From positions 1 through 7,592 of the forward strand of contig JAFQVE010000523.1 of NCBI GenBank assembly GCA_017408185.1: a stretch of DNA of 7,592 nucleotides, given 5' to 3'. Shown here piece by piece: positions 1 to 4,797 of the stretch. Positions within the stretch are counted from its first letter, which is position 1. Each line of letters begins with the position of its first letter. The notes beneath the pieces are model-generated. The model was not told the origin of the DNA and did not search any database. It saw only the letters and a program-made list of their open reading frames with translations. The position numbers and the translations under genes are program-made. This DNA comes from Oscillospiraceae bacterium (lineage in GTDB: Bacteria > Bacillota_A > Clostridia > Oscillospirales > JAAYXM01).

Positions 1-125
1 ACGAACTCGACGTGCGAAGGAACACGCGCTCTCCACGGTTTCCTTCGCCTTTTCCCGTCGTTAATTTGATGCACACTTCCGATACCGTTAGGAAGTCTCA
101 TTCTCTTTTTACTTTTCTTTGCCAT
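1..125 (-). CDS. int: Phage integrase, tyrosine recombinase (N-terminus only)
   Basis: Only the first 41 codons lie in the window; the gene continues leftward off the edge. The visible part is a very basic N-terminus (about a third Lys/Arg) followed by RLPNGIGSV at residues 10-18 and GKRRRKPWRARV at 24-35. That pattern opens the N-terminal arm-type DNA-binding domain of many Firmicute phage integrases. The catalytic R-H-R-Y domain is outside the window, so its integrity cannot be judged. The ATG at 125 is preceded by AAAGGAAG at an 8-base spacing. It is the last visible gene of the leftward lysogeny cassette, 24 bases after the membrane-protein gene, so co-transcription is likely. A GTGAAC element like those in the switch region lies between its ribosome binding site and start. 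An attachment site would be expected beyond the left edge. Confidence 0.82.
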   Translation of the reverse strand, partial: MAKKSKKRMRLPNGIGSVHQINDGKRRRKPWRARVPSHVEF

Positions 126-149
126 AATGTTCACTTCCTTTGTTGATTT

Positions 150-707
150 TTAAGATGCTTTTTGGTTTGTTAACATTACATAGTAAGACTCATCAGAATT
201 ATAGTCAGTTACTTCTGTTTGAACATATGGGTATACTTCTTCGCCCAACGAAATATCATCAGCAAAGCTTATATATCCACCATTTGACAAATACAATTTT
301 TTTATATAATAGTGTGGCTCAAACTTAAAGGATGTTTTGCGGATTGTTGCCTTGACCTTATATTGCTTTGTTGTGTTGAATCTTTCCCCAACATACACAT
401 AAAAATCTTCGGTGTAACTGTTCTTCTCAAAAATGCTGCCGAAGTCATAGGTTCCACAGTTTAAAAATGCAAAAGGAAAATAAACAACGCCTAATATGAA
501 AACAATCGTTATAATAGCACTCCCTACACGAGTTTTGGCAAGTAAATATCTACTCTCGTCAACATATATGTTTCTTATTTTGGTGTTGATGAGATATATT
601 ACCTTGCTTACTACTGCAACTCCGACTGGCGATAAGATGATTGATGCCGAACAGATATATAATAAAAATTTTATAAACACTGACATCTCGTGTTCAAACC
701 CATACAA
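150..707 (-). CDS. Unrecognised two-helix membrane protein in lysogeny cassette
   Basis: I do not recognise this 185-residue protein. It has two hydrophobic segments, at about residues 10-40 (probably one helix plus flanks) and 62-84. A polar, Tyr/Phe-rich C-terminal domain of about 100 residues follows, with alternating strand-like segments (DFYVYV at 101-106, KQYKVKATIRK at 114-124). With two helices, both termini should lie on the same side of the membrane; which side is not clear. The start chosen is TTG at 707, because GAAGGTGAGC stands at the right distance before it; the next in-frame ATG (686) has no comparable site. It follows the YHYH gene after 177 bases and precedes the integrase by 24. 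Position between repressor and integrase is typical of lysogenic-conversion or superinfection-exclusion genes, but no sequence motif proves such a role. It is more AT-rich than the right-hand genes, which suggests separate acquisition. Confidence 0.7.
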   Translation of the reverse strand: MYGFEHEMSVFIKFLLYICSASIILSPVGVAVVSKVIYLINTKIRNIYVDESRYLLAKTRVGSAIITIVFILGVVYFPFAFLNCGTYDFGSIFEKNSYTEDFYVYVGERFNTTKQYKVKATIRKTSFKFEPHYYIKKLYLSNGGYISFADDISLGEEVYPYVQTEVTDYNSDESYYVMLTNQKAS

Positions 708-884
708 AAGCTCACCTTCTTTCTTTACCTTTCGACATAATATTGCTTTGTTGTGTAGAATAATTTGCCAAGCGTTTTCCGCCCGTTCCCGGGGGCTGTT
801 TTATTTTACATCACTTTGGAAGGCGACTGCCTTACCGAGAATTCGTATATGTTTTAATTCAGCGCCGGAGAAGCTCATTGTATG

Positions 885-1604
885 TTATGGTATATCATAT
901 TTCTTTTTGATTTCTACTATTTTAAGATATTCCTTATACCACTGCACATCTGGAGGAGACGGTTTGCATCGGCGACACGGATGTAGGTCTCCATCGATTT
1001 CAAGTATATGCTTGCGTATAGTTGCGCGTGCGTTGCAAGCAACTCTGTGGTAAGCACTGCCGCTTTTGGAAATGTAGACTGCGTAACATCCCGGGGCGTT
1101 TTCGTTATACGGGAGTGTTTCTTCGTCAAAAGTTACACCGGGCGGAGCATCTACCAAAGAAGCAGGAGATTTGTGGGCATACAGTTCCATGTACCTTTTG
1201 CGATCTTTTCTGAATTTGATTTTGTCAATAAGCAATGATATAGATAAAAATAACATACCAACGACAAGTGGCCCAAAGAAAAAAGCGCAGGGAAGAACAA
1301 TAAGCCATGGGGAAGACTCTTTAGCTTTCTCGGGCTTATTAGGCGTAATGGTTGTTTCGCTTTTCTTTGTCGTGCGCTTAGTGGTATTGCTTGAACCGGT
1401 ACCGGAATTCCAACCGGTTTTATCATCAAAATCATACGGGCATACACCGCTATCGTGGTCATGCGCAGGATAGCCGTGGTGATAGTGATACGGTAACGAG
1501 CCTGCATGACCGCCGTTGCTATCGGTTTTCCCGGGATGCGCAGACGTGAAGTTTAGCATGAGTGTCAACGACAAAGCGATGCTAACAACTCGTTTGTGTC
1601 GCAT
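885..1604 (-). CDS. Secreted/membrane YHYH-domain protein with C-terminal Cys/His knuckle
   Basis: This 239-residue protein begins with a signal-peptide-like segment (MRHKR, then a hydrophobic core, likely cleavage after SA at 21-22). The mature N-terminus carries HPGKTDSNGGH (23-33) and YHYHHGYPAHDH (39-50), the hallmark of small 'YHYH' proteins thought to bind metal. A Ser/Thr/Lys linker (69-98) leads to a hydrophobic helix at about 99-126, then a basic stop-transfer stretch. The C-terminal part has SGSAYHRVAC (181-190) and HPCRRC (208-213), an HxxxC...CxxC arrangement resembling the Ada-type zinc knuckle found in many Firmicute membrane proteins. If the first segment is cleaved, the His-rich part is outside and the Cys knuckle cytoplasmic. 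The ATG follows AAAAGGATG, which overlaps the repressor's stop region; only 14 bases separate the genes, so it is probably co-expressed with CI in the lysogen. Function is unknown; cell-envelope conversion is an inference. Confidence 0.75.
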   Translation of the reverse strand: MRHKRVVSIALSLTLMLNFTSAHPGKTDSNGGHAGSLPYHYHHGYPAHDHDSGVCPYDFDDKTGWNSGTGSSNTTKRTTKKSETTITPNKPEKAKESSPWLIVLPCAFFFGPLVVGMLFLSISLLIDKIKFRKDRKRYMELYAHKSPASLVDAPPGVTFDEETLPYNENAPGCYAVYISKSGSAYHRVACNARATIRKHILEIDGDLHPCRRCKPSPPDVQWYKEYLKIVEIKKKYDIP

Positions 1605-1618
1605 AAGAGCACATCCTT

Positions 1619-2239
1619 TTAAAACTTTCCTCTGAGTTCAACAACGCGGCCGATAATGCGTATGGGCTTTGTTTTGATTTCCTCAGGGGTGAAAAACATC
1701 GGAGAATAAGCGGGGTTATATGAAACAAGGCTTATTCCGTTGTCGTGCTTTACAAACTTTTTGCAGGTTGCATCATCGCCGTTTATCAGAACGATGGCAA
1801 CCTGACCGCTTTCGACATCGTCCTGTTGTTTAACTATGACAACATCACCTTCTTTTATGCGCGGTTCCATACTGTTTCCTTTTATACGAAGACCGAAGAA
1901 TTCTCCGGTTCTCGCCATATCTTCTGATATTTCCTCGTAATCGAGAATGTTTTCTACAGCACTTATCGGTAAGCCTGCTGCTACATTCCCGAGTACGGGG
2001 ATTTTTTTTGCTTTTGTAATTCCTTCGGCATCACTGAGGGGCTTTTTTTCATTTCCAAGAAGATACCCAACGGACACTCCGAAATAATTTGCAATTTTTG
2101 CTGATGTCGCATCTGTAGGGATGCTCCCGTTTTTCCATCGATTGACCGTGGGCTTCGCTAAACCAATCTCAATAGCGACAGCTGATGGAGACTTCCCTCT
2201 TTCGTTACATAGTTCAACATATCTGTCGTAAAAATCCAC
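1619..2239 (-). CDS. CI-type phage repressor, LexA/S24 autocleaving
   Basis: A 206-residue repressor of usual length. An HTH domain occupies about residues 5-62 (recognition helix near AKPTVNRWKNGS, 28-39). The C-terminal S24 peptidase domain shows the cleavage site VAAG (86-89, cut expected at A88-G89), the nucleophile in GNSMEP (S123) and the general-base lysine in ATCKKF (K160). All parts needed for RecA-stimulated self-cleavage are present, so the prophage is expected to be SOS-inducible. The start is GTG at 2239, with AAAGGAG eight bases upstream. The reading frame stays open to 2320, but that extension would only translate the operator repeats (a VNFVNFVN-like string) and has no ribosome binding site. 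It should bind the GTTCAC/GTTAAC array beside it, repressing the rightward promoter. The YHYH gene follows 14 bases after its stop. Confidence 0.93.
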   Translation of the reverse strand: MDFYDRYVELCNERGKSPSAVAIEIGLAKPTVNRWKNGSIPTDATSAKIANYFGVSVGYLLGNEKKPLSDAEGITKAKKIPVLGNVAAGLPISAVENILDYEEISEDMARTGEFFGLRIKGNSMEPRIKEGDVVIVKQQDDVESGQVAIVLINGDDATCKKFVKHDNGISLVSYNPAYSPMFFTPEEIKTKPIRIIGRVVELRGKF

Positions 2240-2266
2240 AAATACCGCTCCTTTCTTTTGTACAAC

Positions 2267-2355
2267 ATTCACAAAGTTCACGAAGTTCACAAAAAGATAT
2301 TGACAGTTAACAAAGTTCACGGTATAATGTTAAAGTAGTTCACTAAGTTAACAGA
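2267..2355. promoter_or_regulatory. Repressor operator array: GTTCAC/GTTAAC elements at 9-bp pitch
   Basis: Eight copies of a six-base element, mostly GTTCAC or GTTAAC, all in one orientation, start at 2267 (ATTCAC), 2276, 2285, 2306, 2315, 2329 (GTTAAA), 2338 and 2347. Within three groups (3, 2 and 3 copies) the pitch is exactly 9 bases. Because GTTAAC is its own reverse complement, adjacent pairs such as GTTAAC-AAA-GTTCAC (2306-2320) can also be read as a 15-bp dyad, GTKAAC-N3-GTTMAC. The middle group fills the spacer of the rightward promoter, the right group covers its start site, and the left group lies in the ci leader. This is what a CI/Cro-controlled switch should look like; binding by these proteins is inferred. 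Confidence 0.75.
2300..2328 (+). promoter_or_regulatory. Rightward early promoter (PR), perfect consensus
   Basis: TTGACA at 2300-2305 and TATAAT at 2323-2328 are separated by exactly 17 bases, the full vegetative sigma consensus. Transcription would start near 2335 and drive the cro-like gene and the early operon. The 17-base spacer is occupied by two operator elements, so a bound repressor would directly block polymerase. A promoter this strong needs tight repression in the lysogen. Confidence 0.85.
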
Positions 2356-2371
2356 CGGACTGGCATCCGTC
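2354..2371 (+). other. Small hairpin in the rightward early leader
   Basis: GACGGA (2354-2359) pairs with TCCGTC (2366-2371) around a six-base loop. It lies in the roughly 118-base untranslated leader between PR and the first gene. No T-tract follows, so it is not a terminator on its own. It could stabilise the leader or be part of a larger regulatory fold; six base pairs are weak evidence. Confidence 0.35.
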
Positions 2372-2379
2372 ACTCGTCA

Positions 2380-2408
2380 ATTATCTCTGCAAGACTATGA
2401 TAACACAA
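2380..2408 (-). promoter_or_regulatory. Candidate leftward (ci) promoter
   Basis: Read on the minus strand, TTGTGT (2403-2408) and GATAAT (2380-2385) are 17 bases apart. This would start ci transcription near 2373, face-to-face with PR. An alternative is TTAACA (2328-2333) with TTAACT (2305-2310), also 17 apart and overlapping PR. Neither is strong, as expected for a maintenance promoter; I cannot choose between them from sequence alone. Confidence 0.3.
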
Positions 2409-2411
2409 CTT

Positions 2412-2458
2412 GTTAACTTTTGCAACTAAAAAAATAGAAAGGAGTGAACGAGGTGAAC
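2412..2458. promoter_or_regulatory. Distal operator elements overlapping the first early gene's start
   Basis: A palindromic GTTAAC stands at 2412-2417. Two GTGAAC elements, inverted relative to the main array, stand at 2444-2449 and 2453-2458, again 9 bases apart. The second contains the GTG start codon of the cro-like gene and the first overlaps the last base of its Shine-Dalgarno sequence. Repressor bound here would act as a roadblock about 110 bases downstream of PR. The match to the array motif and pitch is direct; the function is inferred. Confidence 0.5.
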
Positions 2459-2665
2459 GAAAAATGGACAGGGAACCTTGTCGGAAAGATGCACAACGAG
2501 CGAGTCACGATTCAAGAGATCGCAGAAGAACTTGGTGTCACGAAGTCTTATGTTTCAATGATTCTGAATGGCGCACGAAAACCAAAAGGGATCAAAGAAC
2601 GAATGGAGTTGGCTTTTTCTGACATTGTGGAAAGACGAAAAGAAAGGGAGGGCCGATGTCGATGA
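2453..2665 (+). CDS. Cro-like small HTH regulator
   Basis: A 70-residue protein, nearly all of it an HTH fold: TIQEIAEELGVTKSYVSMILNG (19-40) is a clear helix-turn-helix with the second helix around TKSYVSMILNG. The tail is charged. First gene of the rightward operon, it is best read as the Cro counterpart of the leftward CI, competing for the same operators. The start chosen is GTG at 2453, because AAAGGAG (2438-2444) lies eight bases before it. The in-frame GTG at 2444 overlaps that Shine-Dalgarno sequence and cannot be used well. The stop overlaps the next gene's ATG as ATGA. Similar short phage proteins from Clostridia often carry meaningless database names, so family naming should rest on the HTH. 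Confidence 0.8.
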   Translation: MNEKWTGNLVGKMHNERVTIQEIAEELGVTKSYVSMILNGARKPKGIKERMELAFSDIVERRKEREGRCR

Positions 2666-2934
2666 CGAAAAAGCGAAAAAAAACATTGTTGTTTGATTAT
2701 CGTAAACTTAAAGGGCGCATTATTCAGTTTTATGGAACAACTTATGCTTTTGCTCGAAAGTTAGGGCTTTCGGATAGGATTCTTTCGAGAAAGTTAAACG
2801 GTAAAGCATGGTTTTCTGTAGATGATATTGTGAAAATAGTTTCGCTTTTAAAAATTCCACCAACCGAAATAGACGAATGGTTTTTTTCAGTTCAAAATCG
2901 AACACAAACTGAAAGTGGTGAGTTAGGTGGATGA
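2662..2934 (+). CDS. DUF739-like phage HTH protein
   Basis: A 90-residue protein matching the layout I know for DUF739: FDYRKLKGRI (11-20), then FYGTTYAFARKLGLSDRILSRKLNG (about 23-47) as an HTH, then a segment ending IPPTEIDEWFF (65-75). The family is found beside CI/Cro in Firmicute phages and is presumed to be a DNA-binding regulator. ATG at 2662 forms an ATGA overlap with the previous stop, with GGGAGG ten bases before it; the ATG at 2656, two codons upstream and only four bases from that site, is also possible. Its last bases overlap the GTG start of the replication initiator gene. The gene is noticeably more AT-rich than those after position 3330, suggesting module shuffling at this edge. 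Confidence 0.8.
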   Translation: MTKKRKKTLLFDYRKLKGRIIQFYGTTYAFARKLGLSDRILSRKLNGKAWFSVDDIVKIVSLLKIPPTEIDEWFFSVQNRTQTESGELGG

Positions 2935-3613
2935 ACAAATAAACTACTACGCGGTAATTCCTGCAAACGTCAGGTACGACGAGAATCTACCGCCAAGCGC
3001 GAAACTTCTCTACGGCGAGATAACTGCACTGTGTAATCAAAACGGCTATTGCTGGGCAACAAATGATTATTTCGCAAAGCTTTATAAATGCACACGGCAA
3101 AGCGTTTCGAGTTGGATATCTCAGCTTAAAGAACGCGGGTACATCTCAATCGAATTTATTTACGAAGAGGGTAGTAAAAAAATTTTGAATAGGTATATAA
3201 AAATTTTTGAATACCCTATACAAAAAAATTTGAATACCCCTATACAAAAAAATTTGAAAGAGAATAATACATTTCTTTTTAATATTACAAGTGAATATAA
3301 AGAAAGAAATATAAAAGAAAGAACTAACGGACATGACGAAATTCTTTCCACGGTATCAGATGCATCGTTAAGAGAGCTATACCTCGAGTACATAAAGATG
3401 CGTAAGCTCATCAAGGCACCGATGACGGACAGGGCGTTGCAGATGCTTATCACGAAGGTCAACAATCTTGAGACAGATGTTGAGAGGCAGAAGGAACTTT
3501 TGGAGACGGCGATACTGAACAACTGGAAGAGCGTATATCCACTGAAAGGAGAAGATAAGAATGCAGATACTGAACGAGTTCGCGGTGAAGTTCAATACGG
3601 GACCGTTCTCTAA
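2927..3613 (+). CDS. Phage replication initiator (winged-helix, O/DnaD-like)
   Basis: A 228-residue protein in three parts. Residues 7-92 form a winged-helix domain of the phage initiator type (YYAVIPANVRYDENLPPSAKLL at the start, then an HTH at TRQSVSSWISQLKERGYI, 56-73). Residues 93-135 are a low-complexity linker with a doubled PIQKNL (97-102, 105-110). Residues 145-208 form a helical C-terminal domain ending ILNNWKSVYPLK, typical of initiators that recruit helicase loaders. The start is GTG at 2927 with AAAGTGGTG upstream, overlapping the previous gene by eight bases. It overlaps the DnaC-like gene by 53 bases, as expected for initiator-loader pairs. The linker is encoded by AT-rich repeats that may be the replication origin. 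Function is from family and context; binding is not shown by the sequence. Confidence 0.85.
   Translation: MDEQINYYAVIPANVRYDENLPPSAKLLYGEITALCNQNGYCWATNDYFAKLYKCTRQSVSSWISQLKERGYISIEFIYEEGSKKILNRYIKIFEYPIQKNLNTPIQKNLKENNTFLFNITSEYKERNIKERTNGHDEILSTVSDASLRELYLEYIKMRKLIKAPMTDRALQMLITKVNNLETDVERQKELLETAILNNWKSVYPLKGEDKNADTERVRGEVQYGTVL
3174..3260. repeat. AT-rich direct repeats inside the initiator gene; candidate replication origin
   Basis: Four imperfect copies of a 22-24 bp unit built on A-run, TTT, GAATA occur in a row; the TGAATA/TGAAAG ends start at 3186, 3208, 3231 and 3255. The last two share a 21-base identical stretch beginning CCCTATACAAAAAAATTT, at 3214 and 3238. A very A/T-rich stretch continues to about 3330. 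Iterons inside the initiator gene followed by an AT-rich unwinding region is the layout of the lambda origin inside gene O. That the initiator binds here is inferred. Confidence 0.6.
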
Positions 3614-4406
3614 GCTGACGGACGAAGAGATGTGCAAGCTTCAATGCGAGAGACACAACAAAGAACGAGGCACGCTTGCCGAGGTTGACGGTTACGACTG
3701 CGCTGAGTGCAACAACAACGGATACATATTTGAGCCGAGGTTCAGCGAGGAATATTCCCACTGGCAGGAAGTTGCAGTGCCGTGTAAGTGCCAAAAGGTG
3801 CGCAAGGTGTTACGGAGACTCCGCAGGAGCGGACTTCAGGATGCAATGAACAAAAGCTTTAAGACGTTTGAAGCAAACACCGAATGGCGGCAGACTCTGA
3901 AAGAGATGGTCATTCAGTGGAGTACGGAGCGAAGCGGCGACTGGTTGTTCATCGGCGGAGCACCCGGAAGCGGGAAGACGCACCTGTGCGTAGCGGCGAT
4001 GCTGAAGCTTCTTAAGCAGGGCAAGGAAGCTTACTACATGCTGTGGCGCGAGGACATCCCGAAGCTAAAGAGCCTTGTTACGGACCATGCAGAGTATGCA
4101 CGGATGATAAACGAGATAAAGAACGTTGACATACTCTACATCGACGATATGTTCAAAACGGGCAGAGCTGAGAACGGAACGCGGCAGAGACCGACGGTGG
4201 CGGACATTAACCTCGCGTTTGAGATTATCAATCACCGGTACGTTACGAACAAGGTCACGGTTATCACGAGCGAGTGCGCAGTGCAGGAGCTGATAGACAT
4301 AGACCAAGCACTCGCGGGACGGATTGTTGAGAAGTCGGGAAGGTATTGCGTATCGCTCAAAGGCAGAGACAAGGACTGGCGTTTGCGCGGTGGTACCACA
4401 CTTTAG
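3561..4406 (+). CDS. dnaC: DnaC-like helicase loader ATPase
   Basis: A 281-residue AAA+ protein, close to usual length for phage DnaC/DnaI-type loaders. The N-terminal part has a zinc-binding set, CAEC (47-50) and CKC (75-77). The ATPase core shows Walker A GAPGSGKT (133-140), Walker B ILYIDD (191-196), a sensor-like VITSE (234-238) and an arginine in AGRI (R254) suited to be the finger. It would load the host replicative helicase onto the origin opened by the adjacent initiator. ATG at 3561 follows GAAAGGAG by nine bases and lies within the end of the initiator gene (53-base overlap), so the two are translationally linked. Nothing is missing from the catalytic set. From here on the composition becomes less AT-rich than in the genes before 3330. 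Confidence 0.92.
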   Translation: MQILNEFAVKFNTGPFSKLTDEEMCKLQCERHNKERGTLAEVDGYDCAECNNNGYIFEPRFSEEYSHWQEVAVPCKCQKVRKVLRRLRRSGLQDAMNKSFKTFEANTEWRQTLKEMVIQWSTERSGDWLFIGGAPGSGKTHLCVAAMLKLLKQGKEAYYMLWREDIPKLKSLVTDHAEYARMINEIKNVDILYIDDMFKTGRAENGTRQRPTVADINLAFEIINHRYVTNKVTVITSECAVQELIDIDQALAGRIVEKSGRYCVSLKGRDKDWRLRGGTTL

Positions 4407-4421
4407 GAAGGAGAAAGGAAA

Positions 4422-4661
4422 ATGAAAAGTTACAAGATTACGGTCAGGGACGTGGCAAAGCTTACGGGTAAATCGGAGCTTACGATACGCGAGGGAATAA
4501 AACAGGAGTATTTCGAGTTCGGCTGTGCAATGAAGTTGCCCGGCAGCGTGAAATGGAACTTCACGATAATTCCTGCAAAGGTTGCGGAGTTCATCGGCAT
4601 AACGGTTGAGGAACTGTTTGAGAGGATAAGAGAGGTGCGGGATGATACGAAAAGCGCGTAA
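4422..4661 (+). CDS. Small HTH protein, excisionase/MerR-like
   Basis: A 79-residue protein with an N-terminal helix-turn-helix: ITVRDVAKLTGKSELTIREGIKQ (6-28). A short strand pair follows (FEFGCAMKLPG, then KWNFTIIP), of the kind seen in small winged helix and excisionase-like proteins, and then a helical tail. It could be a recombination directionality factor or a regulator; the HTH cannot tell these apart, and position within the replication block rather than beside the integrase argues mildly against excisionase. The ribosome binding site GGAAGGAGAAAGG fills the 15-base gap after the helicase loader. The last 20 bases overlap the next small gene in another frame. Confidence 0.7.
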   Translation: MKSYKITVRDVAKLTGKSELTIREGIKQEYFEFGCAMKLPGSVKWNFTIIPAKVAEFIGITVEELFERIREVRDDTKSA

Positions 4662-4797
4662 GAAGGACTACCACGTATGCGAATACTGCAAGATGAGTCC
4701 GTGCATGTACGTGATAAAGGGCGAGGTTGAATATGGAGACCACTGCCGACATTATCAGGCGGACACGGAACGGATAAGGAAGGAGAAAGGGAAATGA
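4642..4797 (+). CDS. 51-residue Cys/His-rich small protein
   Basis: A short frame beginning with ATG at 4642 encodes 51 residues: a basic start (MIRKARKKDYHV), then CEYCKMSPC (13-21), GDHC (32-35) with H37 soon after, and a charged tail. The Cys and His spacing suggests a single zinc-binding site. Evidence that it is a real gene: it fills an otherwise empty 130-base space in a packed operon, GAGGTG lies four bases before the ATG, and it ends in an ATGA overlap with the transglycosylase gene. Its final codons also contain that gene's ribosome binding site. I recognise no family; a nucleic-acid or protein adaptor role is a guess. Confidence 0.65.
   Translation: MIRKARKKDYHVCEYCKMSPCMYVIKGEVEYGDHCRHYQADTERIRKEKGK

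Noticed and set aside
820..836. Inverted repeat AAGGC-GACT-GCCTT as terminator after the YHYH gene
   Set aside because: Five-pair stem without a T-tract in either direction.
708..884. A 25-codon minus-strand frame (878-801) before the membrane-protein gene, in the same frame as it, with open codons between the stop and the TTG start
   Set aside because: No ribosome binding site before its ATG and no recognised similarity. It might be a remnant of a longer gene broken by the stop at 801-803, but I cannot support that.
496..1053. 185-codon plus-strand open frame
   Set aside because: Antisense shadow spanning the membrane-protein gene, the gap and the YHYH gene; no ribosome binding site and no sensible protein features.
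2240..2320. N-terminal extension of the repressor frame to an ATG at 2320
   Set aside because: The 27 extra residues are just the operator repeats translated, there is no ribosome binding site at 2320, and the GTG at 2239 has an excellent one.
2267..2355. CRISPR array reading of the short regular repeats
   Set aside because: Units are 6-9 bases with no spacers, and no cas genes are present.
2397..2429. Ten-codon leader peptide (ATG at 2397) upstream of the cro-like gene
   Set aside because: No Shine-Dalgarno sequence and no attenuation structure around it.
2464..2622. Alternative frame starting at ATG 2464 over the cro-like gene
   Set aside because: Arg/Cys-rich shadow with no HTH; the GTG 2453 frame has the HTH and the right ribosome-site spacing.
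3146..3794. Several minus-strand frames over the initiator and helicase-loader genes
   Set aside because: Antisense shadows of well-supported plus-strand genes; Cys/Phe/Ile-rich products from A/T runs.
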